A DNA stretch of 32,021 nucleotides from Spirochaetales bacterium. Its GTDB lineage: Bacteria; Spirochaetota; Spirochaetia; DSM-27196; SLAA01. Position numbers and translations under genes: made by a program. The notes beneath the pieces are model-generated. The model did no database searches. It was not told the DNA's origin and saw only the letters and a list, made by a program, of their open reading frames with translations. The stretch spans positions 1-32,021 of the forward strand of contig SLAA01000230.1 of the NCBI GenBank assembly GCA_007127105.1, given 5' to 3'. Positions 8,930-17,067 of this stretch are shown piece by piece (position 1 is the stretch's first letter; every line of letters starts with the position of its first letter).

Positions 8930-9767
8930 GCCTGGAGCCAGGTCCAGTCCGGCGCTTAGCCCGGACGAGATCGCGGAGTTTCAGCGGCTCATTCTTGAGT
9001 ACTACCGACGCTACGGACGCGAGTTTCCGTGGCGTCAGATAAATGATCCATATAGCATTTACGTCTCGGAAATCATGCTGCAACAAACCCAGACCGAGCG
9101 GGTGATTCCAAAATACTTTGAGTTTCTCAAGGTGCTGCCGGACTGGAACTCTCTTGCAGGGGCCGAACTACGCACGGTGCTGACGCTTTGGAGTGGCCTT
9201 GGTTACAACCGCCGGGCGCGGAACCTTAAACGGGCAGCGGAGATTGTAGTTACCGAGTTCGGAGGCAAGCTACCGTCCGGAGAGAGTTCCCTGCTCGCGC
9301 TGCCCGGTATTGGGCCTGGAACTGCTGGCTCCTTGCAGGCATTTGTTTTTGACAAGCCGGTGGTCTTCATTGAAACAAATATACGCCGCGTGTTCTTGCA
9401 GCTGTTCTTTCCAGATCAAGAAGCGGTGAGCGACAAAGACATACTGCCGTTGGCGAATGCTACCCTCTACAGGGAGTCACCACGCGATTGGTACAACGCC
9501 CTCATGGATTACGGAGTGTTTCTTAAACGGGAGTTTGGTAACGCCAACGCGCGGAGCCGCCATTACACCCGACAGAGCGCTTTCAAAAACTCAAACCGGC
9601 AGCTGCGGGGGCGACTCCTTACCGCCTTGAGCAGCACCGAGGCAGCGGACGCAGGTGTGTTGTCTGCGGCCACCGGCTTTGAGTACGACCGCGTCCAGTA
9701 TGCGCTTGAGCAGCTCTGTGCCGAAGGCTTTCTTGTGCAAGAGGGTGGGCTTTTCCGGGTGAGCTAA
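8916..9767 (+). CDS. MutY-like HhH-GPD DNA glycosylase lacking the iron-sulfur cluster
   Basis: A 283-residue base-excision repair protein of the endonuclease III/MutY superfamily. FPWRQINDPY and the following SEIMLQQTQTERV match MutY, including the catalytic glutamate of the SEIMLQQTQ segment. The helix-hairpin-helix is LPGIGPGTAG. Two departures stand out. The usual catalytic aspartate in the LDGNVKR/VDTN position is a glutamate (IETNIRR). The four cysteines of the 4Fe-4S loop after the MDYG segment are absent, with NANARSRHY in their place. The 8-oxoguanine-recognising C-terminal domain is missing; about 60 residues resembling a winged helix end the protein. The start GTG 8916 is chosen for GGGAGAAAG upstream; the frame stays open to 8811 inside trpS. 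Adenine removal from A:8-oxoG pairs is the likely function but not certain. Confidence 0.85.
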   Translation: MQAPEPGARSSPALSPDEIAEFQRLILEYYRRYGREFPWRQINDPYSIYVSEIMLQQTQTERVIPKYFEFLKVLPDWNSLAGAELRTVLTLWSGLGYNRRARNLKRAAEIVVTEFGGKLPSGESSLLALPGIGPGTAGSLQAFVFDKPVVFIETNIRRVFLQLFFPDQEAVSDKDILPLANATLYRESPRDWYNALMDYGVFLKREFGNANARSRHYTRQSAFKNSNRQLRGRLLTALSSTEAADAGVLSAATGFEYDRVQYALEQLCAEGFLVQEGGLFRVS

Positions 9768-11713
9768 GCGCTCAGCACCAATTTTTCGGCACGATGTATG
9801 AGTTCAGTGTGCAAACGGAGCAGTTTGGCCTCATCCCTGGCGCGATGGCCTGCTATATCTGCACAGACGCGAAATACCGGTTCGGTGCCCGACGGGCGCA
9901 TCCAAAGGAAACCTGCCGTGCTGCCGATATCGTCCTTGAAGAGGATTTTCATTCCTGCACGTTCCGCGCCGATCCTGTAGGCCGGTCCCTCGCCGTGGCG
10001 CTCCTCCCCTCCGACATGATTAACCACCTCATAGCTTGAGAACCCGTAGCGCTGCTGGAACTCCTTCCTGGCCCGACACCACTCCTCCCGAAAGGCCGCC
10101 TCGTAGGCATCCTTTAGTGAGCCATAGTCCTGGGTTTGAAGGGCCACCACGGCGCGATCTTCGGCAACGCCGGTGGTGCTGAATGCCGGCAGGAGGTCAA
10201 GCAGTTCTGTGGGTTGAATCTCGCCCTCTGGCGGTGATATGCCCAACCGCTCACACCATGCCGCTACCGGTGAGGAGTAGCCACCTGGGCTTGGTTGTCC
10301 CTGCAGCGGGGTGGGCGGCAGGAGCAGACCGAGTATTGAACTCACCGTAAGGAGCGGATCCCGCACCTGTGCGGGAGGAACTATACAGCCGCCGTTAGAA
10401 CCTTCACCAAGGAGAGGCACCAGGTAACCGCGCTCTCGAACTGCAGCGGCAAGGCCAACTACATTTGCTTCACCAACCTCGGCGCGAAAGACGCGAACAC
10501 CAAAGCTTGCGGCGATGCGGTCTATCCGAAGCGAGGTTGGCCCGTTGCACACGAGTGCGACCTTTGAGGTGCATTCGCCGTGTTCGTTGTAACGAATTGC
10601 TCCTTGGTAGACCAGGGTAGCCAGGCGGGAAACGCAGGCAAGCGCAAATACCTCTTGAGCCTCCATGGGTCTGGCCACCTCGTTCTCAATCATGACCGTG
10701 GTACCTCGGTCGCCGTCATTGTCCGTGACGTAACCCAGGAGGAATCCCGGGTTGACTTTGTGAGCGGCCTCCAAGGCGCGACAGCAAGGAAGAAGTGCAT
10801 CTCCTTCCGGCTGTATAGCGTGGCGAATCTCGCGGGCCTTGTCGTTCATGCTATTGACCGCTATGCCGAGTGATGTAAGAAGGTACTGGTCGATAGAGGT
10901 GCAGCGAGCACCTCCGTTATGGTCGATCACGATTCCAAGCTCCCGTTGTTCGAAGGCCGCACGGTAGAGTTCGCGCAGCTCGGCGAAACCACCTTCGCCG
11001 CCGGGCCCTATCGCTGCAGCAATCAAGGTCTTGTAGCTTGCCGCCGAGCTGTGGCGTAGATCTGCAACGCGACCGAAGACCTGCGCTACAGTGTCTGCCT
11101 GCGCGCTGTGTTTCAGGTGCACCGCAGCCTTGATCTCGGCTTCACTGTCTATGAGCTGATCAAAAAACCCAAGTAAGCGGGCGTGCTCCGTGGCGGACAA
11201 CACCGTTCCGTTCCTGCCAAATTTAAATCCGTTGTAGCCGACCGGATTGTGGCTCGCGGTGACCATAATGAAGTGCGTGAATTCCGAGTCGGGTGAGGCG
11301 CTTGCCGCCATGAGTTGAGGCGTGGGGCAGATAAAGAGGTAGTCGGGAGAAAGGCCCAGGGCAATGAAGCATCGAATGAGTATGTCGGCAATCACTCCAC
11401 CGGTGGGCCGCGAGTCCACTGCAATGCCTATGGATGGTGGTGTTGAGCCGGACTGTGCAAGGTACGCGTGATAGGCGGCTGCCACACAGCAGAGCAGGTC
11501 GATATCTGCAGCACTCAGATCAGTTCCCTGGTGGTTCATGTCGAGTGCAAATATTTTTCGCCAACCAGATACGGTTCGCAGCATTTGACCTGCTGCAGCC
11601 CGGACTGCATTCGCGCTGGATCTGGGCGCGGATGACGCCTCCTCCCGTCCGCGGGGCACAATAGCCGGGTCCCCCAGGATTAGTTGTGTTTCGTGATCAT
11701 AGAGTATTGACAT
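9764..11713 (-). CDS. Phosphoglucomutase/phosphomannomutase family protein, extended form
   Basis: An alpha-D-phosphohexomutase of about 649 residues that moves phosphate between C1 and C6 of a hexose. The active-site serine is S154 in TASHNPVGYNG. The Mg2+ loop is DNDGDRG (D331, D333, D335). The sugar-contact loop is GEGSNGG, which departs from the common E(x)SGH form. The C-terminal phosphate clamp is RPSGTEP. At about 650 residues it exceeds PMM/PGM (about 450-580), with extra sequence at the N-terminus and around residues 480-560. Start ATG 11711-11713 has GGAGAG upstream; a TTG five codons earlier is less likely. Its stop overlaps the stop of the convergent MutY-like gene. Which sugar it uses cannot be told from sequence alone. 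Confidence 0.88.
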   Translation of the reverse strand: MSILYDHETQLILGDPAIVPRGREEASSAPRSSANAVRAAAGQMLRTVSGWRKIFALDMNHQGTDLSAADIDLLCCVAAAYHAYLAQSGSTPPSIGIAVDSRPTGGVIADILIRCFIALGLSPDYLFICPTPQLMAASASPDSEFTHFIMVTASHNPVGYNGFKFGRNGTVLSATEHARLLGFFDQLIDSEAEIKAAVHLKHSAQADTVAQVFGRVADLRHSSAASYKTLIAAAIGPGGEGGFAELRELYRAAFEQRELGIVIDHNGGARCTSIDQYLLTSLGIAVNSMNDKAREIRHAIQPEGDALLPCCRALEAAHKVNPGFLLGYVTDNDGDRGTTVMIENEVARPMEAQEVFALACVSRLATLVYQGAIRYNEHGECTSKVALVCNGPTSLRIDRIAASFGVRVFRAEVGEANVVGLAAAVRERGYLVPLLGEGSNGGCIVPPAQVRDPLLTVSSILGLLLPPTPLQGQPSPGGYSSPVAAWCERLGISPPEGEIQPTELLDLLPAFSTTGVAEDRAVVALQTQDYGSLKDAYEAAFREEWCRARKEFQQRYGFSSYEVVNHVGGEERHGEGPAYRIGAERAGMKILFKDDIGSTAGFLWMRPSGTEPVFRVCADIAGHRARDEAKLLRLHTELIHRAEKLVLSA

Positions 11714-11861
11714 TCTTCTCTCCGGCAAGCCACCAAGGTGCCCGACATCTTTCGCAAGTGTAGGGTGTATGCGACAATTCTCCTGTCTGCGTACTTGAGA
11801 CTACGGCTCGACATGAGACGTGTCAACCAAGTCTTTTAGGCAGTTCGTCCATTACTAAAAC

Positions 11862-11890
11862 TTGATTAACCGATAGATATCCCTTATAAG
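11862..11890 (+). promoter_or_regulatory. Candidate sigma70 promoter for the receiver-protein gene
   Basis: A -35 element TTGATT at 11862-11867 and a -10 element TATAAG at 11885-11890 are separated by exactly 17 bases. Transcription would begin near 11897, giving a short leader that contains the AGGAG ribosome site before ATG 11913. The surrounding 199-base gap (11714-11912) holds no other recognisable element, and no convincing promoter for the divergent phosphohexomutase gene. Confidence 0.5.
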
Positions 11891-11912
11891 AAGAGGTACA
11901 GGAGAAAAAGTT

Positions 11913-13178
11913 ATGAAGACCATTCTGGTTGTTGATGAGTCGAGTCTCTTCCGCGATTTTCTCAAAAAGAAGTTTGAAGAATATGGGTTCGACGTGACCG
12001 CAGCTGTTAACGGTCTAGACGCCTCTACCAAGTTGCGGCAGATCGTCCCGGACCTTTTTATCATGGACTACTACCTGTCGCGCTTTAGTTCGGTAGAGCT
12101 ACTGGAAAAGAAGAACGGGGATCCAAATACCAAGGGAATTCCGGTGATAATGGTTTCTGCCAAAATTGACAGGGACAAGATACTCCAGGTAGCTCGTTAT
12201 GGAGTGCGCAAGTTCTTTACCAAGCCGGTTAAGGTAGACGCGCTTCTGGAGGCGGTCGGTGAAACGCTCAAGGTCAAACTGGATCTTGACAATACACCCT
12301 GCATTATTGAAGCCCACGTCAACGACGAAATCCTCTTTATAGAGGTTTCCCAGGGCCTGAACAAAGAGAAAATTGAGCTGTTGCGTTACAAGATACAGGA
12401 ACTCATTGAGTTGTATGAGCTGAAGAACCCACGGGTATTGATCCTCATGTCAAACATCGATATTAAGGCGGGTGACTCGCTCAAGTTTGGTGTCCTGCTC
12501 AATACGGTGTTGGAAACCACCCGTGCAAAGCCGAGGTTCATTAAGGTGCTCACCAACTCAAAGTACGTGAGTGAGTTCGTCTCGGAGCGCTCAGACTACT
12601 CTGAAATTGAAGTCACAAATAACCTGAGTACAGCTATGGACGGGCTGCTTGGCAAACGTGCCGGAGAGCTCATGAGTGATGACGGAGGCGTGGTACAAAG
12701 CGAGTTCCTCCAGGGGGGCGCTGGCCCCCGCAAGGCCAGTACCGGAGAGTCGGTGGACTTGCGCTTCCATAGTGAGCGGAACACCGCCGATGAGCTTTCC
12801 AGTATGGAGAAGGGCGTACGCATTGCGGTAGTGGACGACGACTTTGTGATCCGCGAACTCATCAACGCAGCCTTCAGTGACACAAAGTTCGAAATCATGG
12901 AGTTTGAAAACGGCAGGCTCTTTGTCGACTCCGGTGGCGCCGAGGGATTCGACCTGGTGTTCCTTGATCTCATGATGCCTGAGATGGACGGCTTTGAAGT
13001 TCTAAAACATCTTCATGAGACAGAATCTACGACACCGGTCATAATACTTTCAGCGCTCTCCAAGAAGGAAACGGTTGTTGAGGCGTTAAGGTACGGTGTG
13101 AAGAGTTACATGATCAAGCCTCTCAAGCCGGACTGGATACAGAAGAAGGCGGCCGAGGTGCTTCGCCTTAATTTCTAG
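11913..13178 (+). CDS. Response regulator with two receiver domains flanking a STAS-like domain
   Basis: A soluble 421-residue signalling protein. Residues 1-122 are a receiver domain with acidic pocket D8/E9, phospho-acceptor D52, S82 and K104. Residues about 128-245 look like a STAS-type fold: a strand, the helix LNKEKIELLRYKIQELIE, the strand VLILMSNID, and the turn AGDSLKFGVLL that resembles the STAS phosphorylation loop. Residues about 300-421 are a second receiver with D308-310, phospho-acceptor D352, S380 and K402. There is no DNA-binding, GGDEF or other output domain, so it probably acts through protein contacts or as a phosphate sink. Start ATG 11913 has AGGAG upstream. The hybrid kinase gene begins 38 bases after its stop, so the two probably form one pathway. 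The middle-domain call is an inference from pattern only. Confidence 0.85.
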   Translation: MKTILVVDESSLFRDFLKKKFEEYGFDVTAAVNGLDASTKLRQIVPDLFIMDYYLSRFSSVELLEKKNGDPNTKGIPVIMVSAKIDRDKILQVARYGVRKFFTKPVKVDALLEAVGETLKVKLDLDNTPCIIEAHVNDEILFIEVSQGLNKEKIELLRYKIQELIELYELKNPRVLILMSNIDIKAGDSLKFGVLLNTVLETTRAKPRFIKVLTNSKYVSEFVSERSDYSEIEVTNNLSTAMDGLLGKRAGELMSDDGGVVQSEFLQGGAGPRKASTGESVDLRFHSERNTADELSSMEKGVRIAVVDDDFVIRELINAAFSDTKFEIMEFENGRLFVDSGGAEGFDLVFLDLMMPEMDGFEVLKHLHETESTTPVIILSALSKKETVVEALRYGVKSYMIKPLKPDWIQKKAAEVLRLNF

Positions 13179-13216
13179 GGGCGTGAGATTCATGTTCACG
13201 AGCCTGTTTCTCATTC

Positions 13217-15733
13217 ATGGTTGAGCTTCCGGAGCAGTACAGTATGGAGAGCGATTCAGTCTTTCGCTTGGTTTTTGAACGTTCACCTGCTGGCATGGCC
13301 ATACTCAGTGTTGAGGGGAAGGTGTTACGCTGCAACGGCGCGCTCAGTGCGATGCTCGACAGCGGTGAGCTCCAGGATCGCGCTATCGGCGAGATACTTG
13401 CGCCCAAACAGACCGCGTTGTGGGAAGCTGCTCTGGAGCAGGTCGCGGCGAATCGTTATGCGCAAGAGGAGCTGGTGCTCGAGTGTGCCACGAGCGAGCG
13501 GTGGGTGCGCCTGCAGATTAGCCGTTTGGACGGTGATGGGGAGCAACCGCAGCTGCATCTTCTTGCGCAGGACGCGACCGAGGAGCAAAACAGCCGGGAG
13601 CGACTAGAACGCGCGAAGGAAACCGCTGAGAAGGCTACCCGCACAAAGTCGGCATTTCTCGCAAATATGAGTCATGAGATCCGCACTCCTTTGCATACCA
13701 TTACCGGCATTACCGAACTCCTTCTGGATACGCGGCTTGACGATGAACAGGCCGAGTATGGCCGACAGATTCGTTTTTCCGCCGATGTGTTGTTGGGTTT
13801 GATCAATGACATTCTGGACTTTTCGAAAATTGAGGCAGGTAAACTAACCCTCGAGTACATTGAGTTTGACCTCATGACCATGGTCGAGGATGCAGTCGAC
13901 ATGGTGAGTCTGGAGGCTCACAAACGAGGGCTTGAGGTGATTACCTTTCTCTCACCTGAGTTGCCGGACCGTGTCTCGGGGGACCCGGTGCGGCTGCGGC
14001 AGATAGTCGTGAACCTTTTCAATAACGCCACAAAGTTCACCTCTAAGGGTGAGATCTATCTGCGGGTTCGCCCACGTACAAGAAACGGACGCATTCACGA
14101 CTTGCTGTTTGAGGTGCAGGATACTGGAATAGGGATACCTGCGGAGAAGCGCAAACGCCTTTTCCGCGCATTTAGTCAGGTGGATGACTCCACGACCCGG
14201 AAGTTTGGTGGAACCGGATTGGGACTTTCTATCAGTAAGAGTCTGGTTCACCTTATGGGTGGTAACATTGGCGTACGGAGCGAGGAGAATGAGGGGTCGA
14301 CCTTCTGGTTCACGGTACCCCTCGGAGATGTGCAAGAGGTCGTTGCCGCGCGACCCACCCCCTTTCTTCAGGGAAAACGAGTTCTTGTGGTGGACGATAA
14401 TGCGAACTCTCGCAAGGTGATTGGTCGGTACGTACATGCGCTCGGCGCCCAGGTTGCTGTCGCCGAGACCGGGCAGGACGGTCTGGATAAACTGAAACAA
14501 TCGCTGGCTGCCGCCAAGGCTTATGATGCAATCCTGGTTGACCAGGAGATGCATGGAATGGATGGATGGCATTTTGCCAGTGAGGTCCGAGCTAATGAGG
14601 ACTTTCGGGATAGCAAACTCATACTTCTCAGCCCGGCTGGAAAGAGTTATGGCGAAGCCAAGATGAAGCTGCTTAAGTGGTTTCAAGCCTATACGGGTAA
14701 GCCGGTCAAACGGCGAGAACTTACTGACGCACTGTACGCGGTTCTTGTCGCCGGAGACGATCTAGACTCCGTGGAAGAGATTGAAACTCTTGAAACCGTG
14801 GCTGAGCTTGAAGAGCTTGAGGAAGTTGGTGAACTGGAAAGCGTAGATGAGCCCGTCATTGAGGGCGTAACACCGCGTGCCGCACCGGAGAAATCCGAGA
14901 ATTCTCGCTACAGAGTGCTCATTGCCGAGGATCACTTTGTGAACCAGCAGCTATTCCAGACCATTCTCAGCAAAATGGGCTACACCACCATGACTGCCTC
15001 TGACGGTGTTGAGGCGGTAAAGGCGGTGACCAAGGACGGCTGTGATCTTGTCTTTATGGATGTTCAGATGCCGAATCTCAACGGCTATGAGGCAACTCAA
15101 CGCATTCGCGAGGCGGGGTTTTCCACACCCATAGTCGCAGTTACCGCGAACGCTCTCAAGGGCGAACGAGAGCGTTGTACCGAGGCGGGGATGAATGACT
15201 ACCTTACCAAGCCCTTTAAGAGCCACGATCTACTCCCATTTCTCAAGCGTTACCTCAAGACCGAGGATCGGTCGTCTGCGGAGCCGCTTGCGGATACCCA
15301 TGCGGTGGCACCCTCCCAGGACAGTCTAGAGGCTGGTGTCCAGTCGGTTGCGCAGCAGAGAGCCATGCCAGCGACTGTGCCTTTCGACTACGAGGCGGCG
15401 GTGGGGGCATTCATGGGTAAGAGCGATGTGGTGAAACGTGTAGTTGGTGAGTTCATACGGAAGGTAGATGGCCAACTCGATCAGTTGCATGACGATCTTG
15501 CGGCTGGAAATTTCTCCTCTGCTCGAACCGTATCTCACGGAATTAAGGGCGGCGCCTGGAATCTTGAGGCAAAACCTCTGGGAGATGCTGCGGGTGCGCT
15601 TGAGGACTCCTCCCGAGCCGAGGATGCTGTGCGGTCTGATCAGGCATTGAAGGAACTCAAGCTTGCCTTTACTGAGTTCAAGGACCACTGTGAGAGTCTT
15701 GAGGAACTGCAGCTCGGGAAACCAAGTCTTTAA
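13217..15733 (+). CDS. Hybrid sensor histidine kinase (PAS, HisKA, HATPase, REC, REC, Hpt)
   Basis: An 838-residue cytosolic phosphorelay kinase with no membrane segment. Domains in order are: PAS-like sensor (about 14-125), a short coiled coil, HisKA with H153 in MSHEIRTPLH, HATPase with N-box N270, G1 DTGIGIP and G2 GGTGLGLSIS, receiver 1 (388-510, D442), a glutamate-rich linker (515-550), receiver 2 (566-682, D615) and a C-terminal Hpt domain with H774 in SHGIKGGAWNL. This BarA-like layout supports phosphate flow from H153 to a receiver aspartate to H774 and then to a partner, most simply the receiver protein encoded just upstream. Start ATG 13217 has no clear ribosome site; ATG 13244 has GGAG nine bases upstream and is a serious alternative that costs nine residues. 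Confidence 0.9.
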   Translation: MVELPEQYSMESDSVFRLVFERSPAGMAILSVEGKVLRCNGALSAMLDSGELQDRAIGEILAPKQTALWEAALEQVAANRYAQEELVLECATSERWVRLQISRLDGDGEQPQLHLLAQDATEEQNSRERLERAKETAEKATRTKSAFLANMSHEIRTPLHTITGITELLLDTRLDDEQAEYGRQIRFSADVLLGLINDILDFSKIEAGKLTLEYIEFDLMTMVEDAVDMVSLEAHKRGLEVITFLSPELPDRVSGDPVRLRQIVVNLFNNATKFTSKGEIYLRVRPRTRNGRIHDLLFEVQDTGIGIPAEKRKRLFRAFSQVDDSTTRKFGGTGLGLSISKSLVHLMGGNIGVRSEENEGSTFWFTVPLGDVQEVVAARPTPFLQGKRVLVVDDNANSRKVIGRYVHALGAQVAVAETGQDGLDKLKQSLAAAKAYDAILVDQEMHGMDGWHFASEVRANEDFRDSKLILLSPAGKSYGEAKMKLLKWFQAYTGKPVKRRELTDALYAVLVAGDDLDSVEEIETLETVAELEELEEVGELESVDEPVIEGVTPRAAPEKSENSRYRVLIAEDHFVNQQLFQTILSKMGYTTMTASDGVEAVKAVTKDGCDLVFMDVQMPNLNGYEATQRIREAGFSTPIVAVTANALKGERERCTEAGMNDYLTKPFKSHDLLPFLKRYLKTEDRSSAEPLADTHAVAPSQDSLEAGVQSVAQQRAMPATVPFDYEAAVGAFMGKSDVVKRVVGEFIRKVDGQLDQLHDDLAAGNFSSARTVSHGIKGGAWNLEAKPLGDAAGALEDSSRAEDAVRSDQALKELKLAFTEFKDHCESLEELQLGKPSL

Positions 15734-15774
15734 GGGTTAATGAACTGCGCCTTACGCGTCGGGCATCTGGCGGG

Positions 15775-17067
15775 CTAAACTCCTACCTTTCCAGGCAACA
15801 GAAAATGGCGAATCCCTCGACTCCGGAAGCTAAGGAATGAAAGCAGTAAGGCAGAAATCCCCACCGCCAGAAGCACCGCTGGCAGTCTCTGCATGAGTAG
15901 ATCAAGGAGAGGGCCAGCGAACAGGAACCCCAACGCGGAGGCTGCGCCGGTCGAGGCCTCCAAAAGACCAAATACACGCGCGCGAAAGCTGCGGCGTACT
16001 GACAGGCCAATTGCGGTATGCACAATGAGGTGAACCCCGGCCGCAGCAACACCAGCCATAACAAGTGCAAAAAAATAGAGCGGAATGGCCTGCTGCCGCG
16101 CTACGATGTTTGCGCTCGCGGCGATAATCCAAAGCGCTGGAGCGCTGGTGGCCACGAGTGCAGCCAATAATCGGTGTCCCAGTCTTGGTCGGATAGAGGC
16201 CAACAGCGTGTAGCCCAGAATACCACCGGCAAGCAGAGCCGCGAAGGAATATCCCAGATAGTGTGGTCCGAGTCCTAATTGGTATTCAATAAAAAACGGC
16301 AAGGCTATGAGTAAGACAGGAAAACCTGCATGAAAGCTCAGGTTCATAATGAGTAAGGCAGCAAGGCCTCGAGTACGTCGGGCAAAACGTATGCCAATGC
16401 GAGTTTGAATGAGCAGGCGCCGGAACAGCGATCCGAGTGTATGCCAACTCGTCGGTGCTTTGACCGGGCTTTTGATCCCTCCGCCCAGCTCAGGTAGAAG
16501 GGTTTCCCATGCGGCCGAAAGCAGAAAGAGGGCGGCCGTGAGACTCGTGCTGCCAGGTGCCCCGAGTGCCAGAAACACAAGGCCACCGACCGCGTTCCCA
16601 GCAAGATTCGCGGTCTGAACACAGGCTCCCCGGATAGCAACTGCGGCGCCCAATGCCGTGGGACGTACAAGATCGGGGAGAAATGTATCTGCTGCTGGCT
16701 GAAAGGTGGCCTGTCCGAGGCCTACAAGCAAGGCGGTTACCAGCACGGCGGAAATGCCAAGAGCCGGTGACGCGGCGGTGGCGAGTGATAACACTGCTGC
16801 CAGGATTAACAAGACCGCACCGCGCCCGGCGTCCGAGATGAGCATAATGGCCTTAGGTCCGCGCATATCGGCCAATGTGGCAGCAATTGGGGACAGCACA
16901 ACTATGGGTGCCAGGGACAAGAACTGCAGTAGCCCAAGGAGACCGGCTCCGCCGTCAAGTCCACGGATGTAAAGGGTCATGGAGAGCAGGTACAGGGCTA
17001 CGGCGAGTTTTGAAAATACCTGTCCGGCGACCAATAACACCAAGGGCCGAGGTGAGGCTGTATTCAC
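15775..17067 (-). CDS. Major facilitator superfamily transporter
   Basis: A 430-residue protein with about twelve hydrophobic segments in two halves. After the second helix, LADMRGPKAIMLISD is the usual cytoplasmic MFS loop between helices 2 and 3, and a similar charged segment, GLSVRRSFRARVFGLLEA, lies in the second half. It most resembles the drug- or siderophore-exporter type of MFS, which suggests efflux, but direction and substrate are not shown by sequence. The start is GTG 17065-17067, overlapping the glycosyltransferase stop (GTGA), so it is translationally coupled to it. As the last gene of the five-gene set, it may move the finished product across the membrane. It converges on the histidine kinase gene with only 41 bases between the stops, and no clear terminator is visible there. 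Confidence 0.85.
   Translation of the reverse strand: MNTASPRPLVLLVAGQVFSKLAVALYLLSMTLYIRGLDGGAGLLGLLQFLSLAPIVVLSPIAATLADMRGPKAIMLISDAGRGAVLLILAAVLSLATAASPALGISAVLVTALLVGLGQATFQPAADTFLPDLVRPTALGAAVAIRGACVQTANLAGNAVGGLVFLALGAPGSTSLTAALFLLSAAWETLLPELGGGIKSPVKAPTSWHTLGSLFRRLLIQTRIGIRFARRTRGLAALLIMNLSFHAGFPVLLIALPFFIEYQLGLGPHYLGYSFAALLAGGILGYTLLASIRPRLGHRLLAALVATSAPALWIIAASANIVARQQAIPLYFFALVMAGVAAAGVHLIVHTAIGLSVRRSFRARVFGLLEASTGAASALGFLFAGPLLDLLMQRLPAVLLAVGISALLLSFLSFRSRGIRHFLLPGKVGV

Noticed and set aside
13952-14686. 244-codon minus-strand frame in the histidine kinase gene
   Set aside because: Antisense to the HATPase and first receiver domains, which carry all the expected motifs in the plus-strand frame.
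15734-15774. Possible terminator between the histidine kinase and MFS genes
   Set aside because: The only complementary segments (CGCC/GGCG) have a long loop and no T run.
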